DNA of 64,000 nt, taken from assembly GCF_009827405.1 (NCBI RefSeq), contig NZ_WTYY01000002.1, positions 186,001 through 250,000 on the forward strand. The letters run 5' to 3'. Below, piece by piece: positions 20,198 to 31,620 of this stretch. Made by a program: the position numbers and the translations under genes. The notes below the pieces were generated by a model. That model worked only from the letters and a program-made list of their open reading frames with translations. It was not told where the DNA came from and ran no database searches. The first letter of the stretch is position 1, and every line of letters starts with the position of its first letter. Source of the stretch: Alteraurantiacibacter aestuarii (lineage in GTDB: Bacteria; Pseudomonadota; Alphaproteobacteria; Sphingomonadales; Sphingomonadaceae).

Positions 20198-21034
20198 TTA
20201 CCTCTTCTTTTTCGCGTGACGCGAACGGATGATCATCTTGTCCGTCTGCTTGTTCTTGCGGGTACGGGCGCCCTTGGTCGGCTTGCCCCACGGCGTAACT
20301 GGATGACGGCCACCCGAGGTACGGCCTTCGCCGCCACCATGGGGGTGATCAACCGGGTTCTTGGCGACACCACGCGTCAGCGGCTTTACGCCCATCCAAC
20401 GCTTGCGGCCGGCCTTGCCCAGGTTCTGGTTCTGGTTGTCGGGGTTCGAAACCGCGCCAACCGTACCCATGCAATCACCACGAACGTAGCGCTGCTCACC
20501 CGAATTGAGGCGCACCATAACCATGCCGCGGTCACGACCGACCAGCTGCACATAGGTGCCCGCCGAACGGGCGATCTGGCCGCCCTTGCCCGGCTTCATC
20601 TCGACATTGTGGCAAATCGTGCCGACGGGCATCTGGCCCAGCAGCATGGCATTGCCAACCTTGGTGTCGACCTTTTCGCCAGCGATGATCGTGTCACCCA
20701 CGGCCATCCGGTTCGGCGCGATGATATAGGACAGCTCACCGTCGGTATATTTGATCAGGGCGATGAAGGCAGTGCGGTTGGGATCATATTCGATCCGTTC
20801 CACGGTTGCTTCCATGTCCCACTTGCGGCGCTTGAAGTCGATAAATCGATACTTCTGCTTGTGCCCGCCGCCAATGCCGCGGCTGGTCACATGGCCCTTG
20901 TTGTTGCGGCCACCGGTCTTGGTCAGACCCTTGGTGAGAGACTTGACCGGCTTGCCTTTGTACAGGTCGGACTTGTCTACCAGGATCAGGGCACGGCGTG
21001 CCGGGCTGGTCGGGTTATAGTTTTTCAATGCCAT
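20198..21034 (-). CDS. rplB: 50S ribosomal protein L2
   Basis: 278 residues with [20 protein letters not shown] at the start, [18 protein letters not shown], and the [20 protein letters not shown] segment that includes the His important for peptidyl transfer. It is 4 bp after rplW. Confidence 0.98.
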   Translation of the reverse strand: MALKNYNPTSPARRALILVDKSDLYKGKPVKSLTKGLTKTGGRNNKGHVTSRGIGGGHKQKYRFIDFKRRKWDMEATVERIEYDPNRTAFIALIKYTDGELSYIIAPNRMAVGDTIIAGEKVDTKVGNAMLLGQMPVGTICHNVEMKPGKGGQIARSAGTYVQLVGRDRGMVMVRLNSGEQRYVRGDCMGTVGAVSNPDNQNQNLGKAGRKRWMGVKPLTRGVAKNPVDHPHGGGEGRTSGGRHPVTPWGKPTKGARTRKNKQTDKMIIRSRHAKKKR

Positions 21035-21038
21035 CGGA

Positions 21039-21350
21039 TCAGCTCACACCTTCGGTGATGTCAATCGACTCGCCTTCGGCCAGCGTGACAATCGCCTTCT
21101 TCATGTCGCTGCGCTTGTAGGGCTTGCCCTTCCAGCGCTTCGTCTTGCCTTTGTGGACAATGGTGTTCACGCCCGTGACCTTCACGTCGAAGAGAGCCTC
21201 AACCGCATCCTTGATCTGCGGCTTGGTCGCTTCTCCGGCCACCTTGAACACAACGGCGTTATGTTCGGAAAGCAGGGTTGCCTTCTCGGTGATATGGGGG
21301 GCGAGGATCACGTCGTAGTGACGCGCGTCCACTTCGCTCTTCTTAGCCAT
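21039..21350 (-). CDS. rplW: 50S ribosomal protein L23
   Basis: 103 residues with [20 protein letters not shown] and [21 protein letters not shown]23 is the docking point for trigger factor and SRP at the exit tunnel. It overlaps the end of rplD by 8 bp. Confidence 0.97.
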   Translation of the reverse strand: MAKKSEVDARHYDVILAPHITEKATLLSEHNAVVFKVAGEATKPQIKDAVEALFDVKVTGVNTIVHKGKTKRWKGKPYKRSDMKKAIVTLAEGESIDITEGVS

Positions 21351-21966
21351 TGAAACGCGCCTCCAGCTTTTCGACAGCGGCCTTGGTCAGGACCAGCGTA
21401 TCGTGATTGAGGATGTCATAGACATTGGCACCCACGGCCGGCATCACATTGACACCCGGCAGGTTGCCAGCGGCCAGGCGGAAGCCGTCTTCGACAGTAT
21501 CGCCATCGATCACCAGCACCTTGCCGTTCCAGCCATTCTTGCCGAACGTTGCTGCCAGCGCCTTGGTCTTGGCATCCGAGAGCGACAGGCTGTCAACGAC
21601 CACCAGGCCGTTGTTTGCCTTGCTCGACAGAGCCATGCGCAGGCCGAGAGCGCGGATCTTCTTGTTGAGCGACTGCTCGAAGTCACGCTTGCGGGCACCG
21701 TGGGCCTTACCACCACCGATGAAGATCGGAGCAGCGCGGTCACCATGACGGGCACGGCCGCCGCCCTTCTGCTTGCCGAACTTGGCACCGGTACGGGCAA
21801 CGTCGGAACGTTCGCGCGTGGGACGGGCGGTGGCACGGCGGTTCTCGAGCTGCCAGGTAACAACCCGGTGCAGGATATCCGCGCGCGGCTCGAGGCCGAA
21901 CACGGCATCGCTAAGCTCGATGTCGCCCGACGCCTTGCCGTCGATTTTCTGGACCTTGACCTTCAC
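21343..21966 (-). CDS. rplD: 50S ribosomal protein L4
   Basis: 207 residues. [47 protein letters not shown] holds the rRNA-threading loop (only partly conserved order quoted as landmarks: [16 protein letters not shown]). The start is GTG at 21966, 2 bp after the rplC stop. In E. coli L4 also represses the S10 operon; no leader of that type is obvious here. Confidence 0.96.
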   Translation of the reverse strand: MKVKVQKIDGKASGDIELSDAVFGLEPRADILHRVVTWQLENRRATARPTRERSDVARTGAKFGKQKGGGRARHGDRAAPIFIGGGKAHGARKRDFEQSLNKKIRALGLRMALSSKANNGLVVVDSLSLSDAKTKALAATFGKNGWNGKVLVIDGDTVEDGFRLAAGNLPGVNVMPAVGANVYDILNHDTLVLTKAAVEKLEARFNG

Positions 21967-21968
21967 GA

Positions 21969-22832
21969 TCAGGACTCCTTGCTCTCGCCGTCGGCGGCGC
22001 CGTCAGCGTTGTTCTCATCGGCAGCCACACCGGAATTCTGTTCCTCAAGCAGCGTTGCTTGCTGCTCCAGGGTCACTTCGGGCTGCACTTCATGCTCAGC
22101 TGCACCCTCGACCAGGCCGGGAGTTGCAACGTCATGCTCGGGCTGCGTGCTCTTCTTTTCCAGGATCGCACCGGGGAACGGCACGCCTTCGGGAAGCGCA
22201 AGCTTCACGGAATCGCGAACCATCAGCCAGCCGTTCTTCGAACCGGGCACAGAGCCCTTCACGAAGATCAGGCCACGCTCGGCATCGGTCCGCACAACTT
22301 CCAGATTCTGCTGGGTGCGCTGACGATCGCCCATGTGGCCGGCCATCTTCTTGTTCTTGAAGACCTTGCCCGGATCCTGGCGCTGACCGGTCGAACCGTG
22401 CGAACGGTGACTGATCGAAACACCATGGGTAGCGCGCAGGCCCTTAAAGCCCCAGCGCTTCATGGCACCGGCAAAACCCTTGCCCTGCGTGTGACCGGTG
22501 ATGTCCACCTTCTGGCCGGCAATGAAATGCTCGGCAGAGATGGTGGAACCTACCGGAAGCAGGCCGTCTTCATTGTCTACGCGGAACTCGGCGACACGCT
22601 GCTTCAGACCGACTTCAGCCTTGGCGAAAGCTTCGCGCTGCGGCTTGTTGACGTTCTTCTGCTTGGCCTCGCCTGCACCAACCTGAACCGAGAAATATCC
22701 ATCGCGGTCTTCAGTACGGTGAGCGGTGACCTGGCAATCCTCAAGCGCCAGAACGGTGACAGGCACATGCCGGCCATCTTCCTGGAACAAGCGGGTCATC
22801 CCGACTTTCTTCGCGATCACGCCAGTGCGCAT
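21969..22832 (-). CDS. rplC: 50S ribosomal protein L3 with acidic C-terminal tail
   Basis: 287 residues against about 209 in E. coli. It begins [16 protein letters not shown] and holds [19 protein letters not shown] and [20 protein letters not shown]. The core ends near residue 226 (GAILEKK); about 60 further residues are acidic and Ala/Glu-rich ([28 protein letters not shown]). The start at 22832 has GGAG ten bases before it; the frame is open up to 23030 without homology. Confidence 0.95.
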   Translation of the reverse strand: MRTGVIAKKVGMTRLFQEDGRHVPVTVLALEDCQVTAHRTEDRDGYFSVQVGAGEAKQKNVNKPQREAFAKAEVGLKQRVAEFRVDNEDGLLPVGSTISAEHFIAGQKVDITGHTQGKGFAGAMKRWGFKGLRATHGVSISHRSHGSTGQRQDPGKVFKNKKMAGHMGDRQRTQQNLEVVRTDAERGLIFVKGSVPGSKNGWLMVRDSVKLALPEGVPFPGAILEKKSTQPEHDVATPGLVEGAAEHEVQPEVTLEQQATLLEEQNSGVAADENNADGAADGESKES

Positions 22833-23099
22833 GATCCAAACTCCTAAACAGAGGCCTGCCGGACCATCCGACAGGCTTGCACAGCCCAATATGTGATGCA
22901 TCGCCCCGTCCGGGCTGAGGTGCCCTCCCCTGTGCGGGAGAGAGCGAGACGGGGGACGCAGACCCGGACCATGTTTTCCCGAAGGAAAGATCCGGCGGTA
23001 TCCCAATGTCTTGCATGAACTTGCGATCATGCGGGGCCATTGAGGGCCCCTGGAATTTCGCGGTCCGTTTACAGTCCGGACCGAAGACCTGCGGCGAAA
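22833..23099 (-). other. Intergenic leader between rpsJ and rplC with hairpins
   Basis: No gene was found here. Several short inverted repeats are visible, such as GCCTGCCGGA and TCCGACAGGC at about 22854-22876, and a GGGGCC/GGCCCC pair near 23033-23048. This spacer is long for neighbouring S10-operon genes and may hold a promoter or an mRNA control element. Confidence 0.4.
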
Positions 23100-23411
23100 T
23101 TAAGCGAGCTTAATTTCAACGTTCACGCCAGCTGCGAGATCAAGCTTCATCAAAGCATCGACCGTCTGGGCGTTGGGCTGCACGATGTCGAGCAACCGCT
23201 TGTAGGTGCGCACCTCGAACTGCTCGCGCGACTTCTTGTCGATATGCGGGCCGCGGTTCACGGTGAACTTCTCGATACGCGTCGGCAGAGGAATGGGACC
23301 CCGAATAAGTGCGCCAGTGCGGCGAGCAGTGTCCGCGATCTCACCAGTTGCCTGGTCGAGCACGCGGTGATCAAACGCCTTGAGGCGAATACGGATATTC
23401 TGAGCTTCCAT
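23100..23411 (-). CDS. rpsJ: 30S ribosomal protein S10 (NusE)
   Basis: 103 residues from [20 protein letters not shown], with [21 protein letters not shown]10 acts in the 30S head and in NusB-dependent antitermination. ATG codons at 23411 and 23417 are both possible; the shorter matches the usual alphaproteobacterial start. No strong ribosome-binding site is visible. A 267-bp gap with hairpins separates it from rplC. Confidence 0.95.
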   Translation of the reverse strand: MEAQNIRIRLKAFDHRVLDQATGEIADTARRTGALIRGPIPLPTRIEKFTVNRGPHIDKKSREQFEVRTYKRLLDIVQPNAQTVDALMKLDLAAGVNVEIKLA

Positions 23412-23527
23412 GTCCATTACCGATGCGAAAGAGCCAAAGGGAGCCGAAACCCCCAAAAAACAAGAGACCGCCCCGCCTCACCGCGCCTCTTTCGAAGCTT
23501 CGGGAAGGGGCGGCCCCCTAGAAATCT

Positions 23528-23562
23528 CCACCGACCGAATCCCTTAAAGATCCGGTCGGTGG
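23528..23562 (-). terminator. Hairpin downstream of tuf (terminator or attenuator)
   Basis: CCACCGACC (23528-23536) pairs with GGTCGGTGG (23554-23562), 11 bases past the tuf stop. Only a weak T-rich stretch follows on the minus strand, so partial read-through into rpsJ is likely. Confidence 0.6.
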
Positions 23563-23572
23563 CGAGCCTATA

Positions 23573-24763
<1,191 letters not shown>

Positions 24764-24856
24764 TGTTCCAATAACCTTCTTAGTTCGAATCTGATTTTTT
24801 AAAGATCAGGCGGGCACCCGCTGAATCAGGCGCCGCCCCTAGACGTTGAGCCGGCC

Positions 24857-26950
<2,094 letters not shown>

Positions 26951-27079
26951 GTGAAATTCCTCGGTTCGTAAGGGGCAACCCTGGTCAGGCTGCGCCCCAT
27001 ATAGTTATAAATGTGACCGCTTGAAGACCGGGGACGCCGCCCCCGGCCCTCAACAGCGAAGCACTACCAGCGCCAGTCC

Positions 27080-27550
27080 TTACCAGCGATAGTGGCTGAA
27101 CGCGCGGTTGGCATCGGCCATGCGGTGCGTGTCTTCGCGCTTCTTCACGGCATTGCCGCGGTTGTTGGCAGCATCCATCAGCTCTGCCGAGAGACGGGCA
27201 GCCATGGTGGTTTCCGCACGGCCGCGGGCAGCACCGATCAGCCAGCGAATGGCCAGCGCCTGGGCACGCTCGGGGCGAACTTCCACAGGCACCTGGTACG
27301 TGGCACCGCCAACGCGGCGGCTGCGCACTTCAACCGAAGGCTTGATGTTGTTCAGGGCCTCATGGAAAGTTTCCACCGGATTGGTCTTGGCGCGAGCCTC
27401 AACCGTTTCCAGCGCGCCATAAACGATGCGCTCTGCAGTGGACTTCTTACCGTCCAGCATGAGGTTGTTCATGAACTTGGACAGTACCTCATCACCAAAC
27501 TTGGGATCAGGCAGGATAACCCGCTTTTCGGGACGACGACGACGTGACAT
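27080..27550 (-). CDS. rpsG: 30S ribosomal protein S7
   Basis: 156 residues with [20 protein letters not shown] and [21 protein letters not shown]7 nucleates the 30S head and contacts the E-site tRNA. It starts 24 bp after rpsL; a 129-bp gap precedes fusA. Confidence 0.97.
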   Translation of the reverse strand: MSRRRRPEKRVILPDPKFGDEVLSKFMNNLMLDGKKSTAERIVYGALETVEARAKTNPVETFHEALNNIKPSVEVRSRRVGGATYQVPVEVRPERAQALAIRWLIGAARGRAETTMAARLSAELMDAANNRGNAVKKREDTHRMADANRAFSHYRW

Positions 27551-27574
27551 ATCTTAATTCCTTATCCCGAAAGC

Positions 27575-27946
27575 TTACTTAGGACGCTTCGCGCCGTACT
27601 TCGAACGGCTCTGCTTGCGATCCTTCACGCCCTGCGTATCGAGTACGCCGCGCAGCACATGGTAACGCACACCGGGAAGATCGCGCACACGGCCGCCACG
27701 GATCAGCACAACGGAGTGCTCCTGGAGGTTGTGGCCTTCACCGGGGATGTAGGCGATGACTTCGCGCTGGTTGGTCAGACGAACCTTGGCCACCTTGCGC
27801 AGAGCCGAGTTCGGCTTCTTCGGCGTGGTGGTGTAAACGCGGGTGCAAACACCGCGCTTCTGGGGGTTCTCTTCCATCGCAGGCACTTTGCTCTTGGCCT
27901 TGACGGGATCGCGGCCCTTGCGGACCAGCTGGTTGATCGTCGGCAT
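27575..27946 (-). CDS. rpsL: 30S ribosomal protein S12 with Arg at position 88
   Basis: 123 residues, collinear with E. coli S12 without gaps to position 95. Lys43 in TPKKPNS is kept, but the residue at 88 is Arg (GGRVRDLPG) where E. coli has Lys. S12 controls decoding accuracy. It is the first gene of the str operon; the upstream 479 bp contain no other gene on this strand. Confidence 0.97.
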   Translation of the reverse strand: MPTINQLVRKGRDPVKAKSKVPAMEENPQKRGVCTRVYTTTPKKPNSALRKVAKVRLTNQREVIAYIPGEGHNLQEHSVVLIRGGRVRDLPGVRYHVLRGVLDTQGVKDRKQSRSKYGAKRPK

Positions 27947-28157
27947 ATTCTCTCTTCACCTAGCTTGCTGCGACGACGACATTATCATCGCAGGTCACCT
28001 CATCCGGGCGCGAAAGCGGTACCCGCTCTCACATTGATGAGGTTCCGGCCTGGCCACACGGCTCACAAGGACTGGCCCTGCAAATCGGCGGTTTGGCCTG
28101 AAGGCACTACCGGCCCGAATGGATTGTTCTTGGATCGCGCTTCCGTCCGCTTCGTCA

Positions 28158-28175
28158 TTCCCGCGAAAGCGGGAA
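28158..28175. repeat. Short intergenic palindromic element
   Basis: TTCCCGC, a GAAA loop, then GCGGGAA, embedded in TCGTCATTCCCGCGAAAG. This core resembles the REP-like palindromes commonly scattered between sphingomonad genes. Only one copy was noticed here. Confidence 0.55.
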
Positions 28176-28332
28176 GCCAGCGAAACAAGGGAGCCGCCGC
28201 AAGGCGACATCCCGTGAAGCACGAGCCGAAAACACTCCACCCGAGCACTTGAGCACCGGGTTACTTTGACAGGCCACCCCAATTGAAAAAGGAGCCTTGG
28301 CGAGTCTCCCCGCAAGGCCCCCGATTAAAAAT

Positions 28333-28382
28333 GGGACAAAACCGCCAATGTTCAGCTCTGTTTGACCAAGGAGGAGCGAACT
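28333..28382 (+). repeat. Diverged direct repeat, copy A
   Basis: Fifty bases starting GGGAC align without gaps to 28986-29035 with 38 identities (by hand count). Shared blocks include CAATG, GCTCT, TTGAC/CTGAC and GGAGGAGCG. The copies flank the lipoprotein gene in the same orientation. Confidence 0.6.
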
Positions 28383-28425
28383 CCGTCTCGGTCGAGCGGG
28401 CCTTTAGGGTGATTCCCCCCTCCGG

Positions 28426-28815
28426 TCAATCCCGGTCCCGGTCGCGCGGCCGGTCCCGATCACGGCTACCGTCACCGCGCGCTGGGTAATTGGGCATCCG
28501 CGTTCCGCGCGGCGGCTCGTATGAGCGGCCTTCATAATGGCGATAGCGCTCCATATTGCGCGCGGGAGGCTGGCGGTAGAAATGGCCCGGATCGGCCCGG
28601 CGATAGGCGCTGGAGATCATGTCGAGCCGGAAATAGAAATATCCGTCCGTCCCCCAGTAGCCATCATAGAACGGTCCGTAAAACCCGTCATACCACACGC
28701 TGTAAGGGTGACTGTACCAGCTCATCCCCACGCCATAGGTCATGTGATTGGCGCAGCCGACAAGCGTCAGCGGAGCGGCAACAGCCAGACCGAGCAGAAT
28801 GAGCGGGCGTTTCAT
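28426..28815 (-). CDS. Small lipoprotein, aromatic- and Arg/Asp-rich
   Basis: A 129-residue protein from MKRPLILLGLAVAAPLTLVGC; the lipobox LVGC predicts lipidation at Cys21. The middle is rich in Tyr, Trp and Gly (SWYSHPYSVWYDGFYGP and YWGTDGYFYFR), and the end is an RDRDRPRDRDRD tract that runs into repetitive DNA (cggtcc units). The start at 28815 is chosen for the signal peptide; the frame is open further upstream. Function unknown. Confidence 0.65.
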   Translation of the reverse strand: MKRPLILLGLAVAAPLTLVGCANHMTYGVGMSWYSHPYSVWYDGFYGPFYDGYWGTDGYFYFRLDMISSAYRRADPGHFYRQPPARNMERYRHYEGRSYEPPRGTRMPNYPARGDGSRDRDRPRDRDRD

Positions 28816-28940
28816 CAAGGGTCTCCATATCTGCGCCCCACCCAGCGTGGGGCCCGATCCATGGAGGGCCTGCGCGACAAGCGCGTTAGCCCAGCTTGCG
28901 ACCATGGAGAGTGTTCAATGCCCTATTGTGACGGACAACG

Positions 28941-28958
28941 CTTTGCGCGCGCGCAAAG
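28941..28958. repeat. Perfect 18-bp palindrome
   Basis: CTTTGCGCGCGCGCAAAG is its own reverse complement. It lies between the lipoprotein and RT genes, upstream of the former (minus strand). It could be an operator for a dimeric regulator or a cruciform-prone site. Only the symmetry is observed. Confidence 0.5.
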
Positions 28959-28985
28959 TTGGTTTGGGAGGGGTGTTTGGAGCGC

Positions 28986-29035
28986 GGGACTTAACCGACA
29001 ATGGCCTGCTCTATCTGACGTTGGAGGAGCGGACT
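28986..29035 (+). repeat. Diverged direct repeat, copy B
   Basis: Second copy of the 50-base element described at 28333-28382, about 650 bp away. It ends 70 bases before the RT gene stop. Confidence 0.6.
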
Positions 29036-29104
29036 CCCGTTTCGCATTAACGCGACTTGGGACGGGATTGGGGTCGGTGGCACAATACTGACATCATACA
29101 AAAA

Positions 29105-30718
29105 TCACATTAACTCAATGAACCAGTCATCGCCATGCTGCCTCATATTCTTAAGCAGGGGGCGCTTTTCATCATCTGACAATGAGGGATGCTCTCTTAC
29201 CGCAAAAAAAATGGCGCGCCTCACGAATTCAGGGACATTACCAAAAACATGAATTGCAAGCCGACGAATTCGCGCTCGGTCTAGGCAAGGATACCCCAGA
29301 GACACCACTTCACGAAAAAAGAGCATGCAGTCCAATTGAAGGTGATTGTCCACAATTTGGCGCACATAGCGCGTTTCTCTGAATGCATCATGCGCGGCAA
29401 GACGTAAAACCGGCACCTGAAGAGGGTAGGCACAATGCTCCCAAGCCATCTCATCAAATAGGACGCGCCTGATTTCATCACACTCTTCTGCTGAAAATTT
29501 GGCAGCTTCCTTTACAAGGGCGTCAGCTATGTAAAAGATGGCAGTCAGCCTGCGATCCAGTAATAACTTAAGAATCTCAACATCATGATCGACGTAAACA
29601 AAAAATTTTACTGCCAACTTAAGCTTTGACTCAAACTCATGTTCTTGACAAATATTTATTTCACTTAATATCGCCCCCTTTCCTATCTTCTTAATATTTT
29701 TTAGAGCATCTTTTCCTGGTTCTTTATAAAATTTTGATATTGATCCTTTCCCGCTAACCTGAGCCAGCCTCTGCACTTCGATCTTTTTTTCGAGGTCTAT
29801 TGCCTCATGCTCACCACCCTGAAAAAGATTGGCAATCTCCGCCACTTCTTCCGGATTAACTATCTTCGAAATAGACGTCTTCCGACTGTTGAGCGACAAA
29901 CCCTCTTCAGCCAGCAGAGTTGTCAATAACTCGACTGCCTTTAGTGCCTCGAAGCGCGTCTCTGTAAAGATACGAAAATCATCTACGTATCGAATAAAGA
30001 CAATGTTCGAATCATTCAATTTTCGATCGACCTGGAGAAGTGTTGCCTCGGACAATATTCTACTTGCATCCGAGCCAACAGGAATACCAAAGCTCCGTCG
30101 ATCACCTGCCCAAAACAGAAGCACTTCCCTTATCAATGCGACATATTTTGGCTCTATTCCAATATTGAGAAGATGGTTTTCAAGGGTGTGATTGCCAATT
30201 CGATCGAAGAAATTTGCGATATCGGTTATGATTTTCCATTTACCAATTCGCTCAGAAGAAAGTTCCGAAGACCGTCTTCTAAAACTGTCATAACCAAAAT
30301 TGGCGTCAAAAATTTCCTCCGCAAGATCTGATTTTCTATGTGAATGTATCACATTGTCTTGTTTGCTAATTCTTTTACTCTCTATATTATCGAAAGTAAG
30401 CAATGATAGAGCCAAATACTTTACTGCATCAAAAGGATCGAGCCACGCCACCTCTCTAAAGGTACTCTCGTCTTTAGCGACCAATCCGCGGCGAGCAGAA
30501 CCTATACGAGCATCTTGAAGGTTCGCGGACTTAAGAAATTTAAGCGTTTGATTATAAGCCTCTTTTCGGAAACTGTCTTCGTTTTCTCCTAGAATGCTGC
30601 TCTCGATTGAGCGTGAAAATATCGGTGGTCGAAAAACATCGTCTGTACCCTTATTGAGAATTCTAGCGATAGCCATGTCTATCGCAGATTTCACCTTTTC
30701 GAATTCGGCTTTGTCCAA
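29105..30718 (-). CDS. Stand-alone reverse transcriptase of Abi/unknown-group type
   Basis: A 537-residue protein. The RT palm is visible: WKIITDIANFFDRI (motif A, Asp166), GIPVGSDASRILSEA (residues 211-225), FIRYVDDFRIF (YVDD, Asp246-Asp247) and LNSRKTSI (Lys280). The C-terminal 200 residues are helical and HEAT-like (for example LAIHVFGNVPEFVRRAIFF). Retron VTG and group II maturase/endonuclease parts are absent. This plan fits Abi-type and unknown-group RTs, several of which are anti-phage. The start is TTG, 5 bases after GGAGG. The gene is far more AT-rich than its neighbours, suggesting transfer. No partner gene is adjacent. Confidence 0.88.
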   Translation of the reverse strand: MDKAEFEKVKSAIDMAIARILNKGTDDVFRPPIFSRSIESSILGENEDSFRKEAYNQTLKFLKSANLQDARIGSARRGLVAKDESTFREVAWLDPFDAVKYLALSLLTFDNIESKRISKQDNVIHSHRKSDLAEEIFDANFGYDSFRRRSSELSSERIGKWKIITDIANFFDRIGNHTLENHLLNIGIEPKYVALIREVLLFWAGDRRSFGIPVGSDASRILSEATLLQVDRKLNDSNIVFIRYVDDFRIFTETRFEALKAVELLTTLLAEEGLSLNSRKTSISKIVNPEEVAEIANLFQGGEHEAIDLEKKIEVQRLAQVSGKGSISKFYKEPGKDALKNIKKIGKGAILSEINICQEHEFESKLKLAVKFFVYVDHDVEILKLLLDRRLTAIFYIADALVKEAAKFSAEECDEIRRVLFDEMAWEHCAYPLQVPVLRLAAHDAFRETRYVRQIVDNHLQLDCMLFFREVVSLGYPCLDRARIRRLAIHVFGNVPEFVRRAIFFAVREHPSLSDDEKRPLLKNMRQHGDDWFIELM

Positions 30719-30765
30719 TTTCGCCTCCGCCTATTCTCAATTCTTACAATGCCACACAGACAGTA

Positions 30766-30793
30766 ATTATCTTGAACTTTAAATCTAACTCAA
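30766..30793 (-). promoter_or_regulatory. Putative promoter of the RT gene
   Basis: On the minus strand TTGAGT (30788-30793) and GATAAT (30766-30771) are 16 bases apart in AT-rich DNA, about 48 bases before the TTG start. Chance matches are common in AT-rich DNA. Confidence 0.4.
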
Positions 30794-30913
30794 ATGACTA
30801 CAATCACTAGATCAACAAATATCCACGCTTTCCTACACCCGTCCCCTTATGCCAGCGCTCATGGCATGAATACACGCAACCCCCGCAAAATCGCCCGCCA
30901 GGGCACGTCCTAT

Positions 30914-31525
30914 ATGACGACCCGCTCCGGTGAGGCACTCGATCCCGCTGATCCGCTACTGGATTTCGCGCCGGTTCCGCATGCGGCTCCGCGCCGCAAT
31001 TCGATCACGGCGGAGCGGCAGCGGGCCTTTATTGCGCATCTGGCGGCCACGGGCATTGTCACCTCTGCCGCCAAACATATCGGCGCGAGTATGGAGGCGC
31101 TGTACAAGCTGCGGAAGCGCCCCGGCGCGCAGGAGTTTGATGCGGCGTGGGATGCGGCGGTGGACCGGGGGGTGGCGCGGCTGGAGGATACCGCTCTGGC
31201 CCGTGCAATCGAGGGGGAGGAGCGGCTGGTGGTCTCTGCGGGCAAGGTGGTGGGCAGCGAGCGGCGGCATAATGAGGCGCTGGTGATGTTCCTGCTGCGC
31301 AATCGCCGGGCGGATCGCTATGGCGCGGATATTCGCCCCGGCCACCCGCTGTATGAACGCATCCGCGCAGAGGTTCTGGCCGCATCCCAGCTGGAGCGGG
31401 CGCACGATGAGCGCAGTGTGCTCGAAAGCCTCAACGCCAAGCTCGACCTGTTTCGCCAGCGCGAGGAGGCGGTGCAGGTGTTGCTGGAGGACCAGCGCGC
31501 GGCCAGGCAGCCGCCGGGGACGTGA
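30914..31525 (+). CDS. Helix-turn-helix, terminase-small-subunit-like hypothetical protein
   Basis: About 203 residues if started at 30914; ATGs at 30866 and 30794 are alternatives, the last lying inside the AT-rich block. ITAERQRAFIAHLAATGIVTSAAKHIGASMEALYKLRKRP (landmarks: QRAFIAHLA, TSAAKHIG) is an HTH like that of phage terminase small subunits. The rest is charged helix. It is alone, with no other phage genes nearby, so I would not call it a prophage. Similar lone proteins occur in sphingomonads. Confidence 0.6.
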   Translation: MTTRSGEALDPADPLLDFAPVPHAAPRRNSITAERQRAFIAHLAATGIVTSAAKHIGASMEALYKLRKRPGAQEFDAAWDAAVDRGVARLEDTALARAIEGEERLVVSAGKVVGSERRHNEALVMFLLRNRRADRYGADIRPGHPLYERIRAEVLAASQLERAHDERSVLESLNAKLDLFRQREEAVQVLLEDQRAARQPPGT

Positions 31526-31620
31526 CAAACTGTTACAAACAAAGTCAACGAGAGGTATGGCTTCCGGGAGAAAACTCCCATAAACTCCCCTGCAAACACC
31601 CTTGGGAGAGGAACCTTACC

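Larger units (their letters stand above)
27947..28425. other. Gene-free region upstream of rpsL
   Basis: This 479-bp stretch must contain the str operon promoter, but no clear -35/-10 pair was found. It holds a small palindromic repeat at 28158-28175 and one copy of a 50-bp diverged direct repeat at 28333-28382. No convincing gene was seen on either strand. Confidence 0.5.

Noticed and set aside
28158..28175. CRISPR repeat or array
   Set aside because: Only one palindromic copy; no regular spacing or cas genes anywhere in the window.
29105..30718. Retron or group II intron
   Set aside because: No msr/msd-like hairpin upstream, no VTG motif, no maturase X or endonuclease domain, no intron RNA domain V/VI at the ends.
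30794..31525. Prophage call based on the terminase-small-subunit-like protein
   Set aside because: No portal, capsid, integrase or large terminase gene is nearby; only an HTH resemblance exists.
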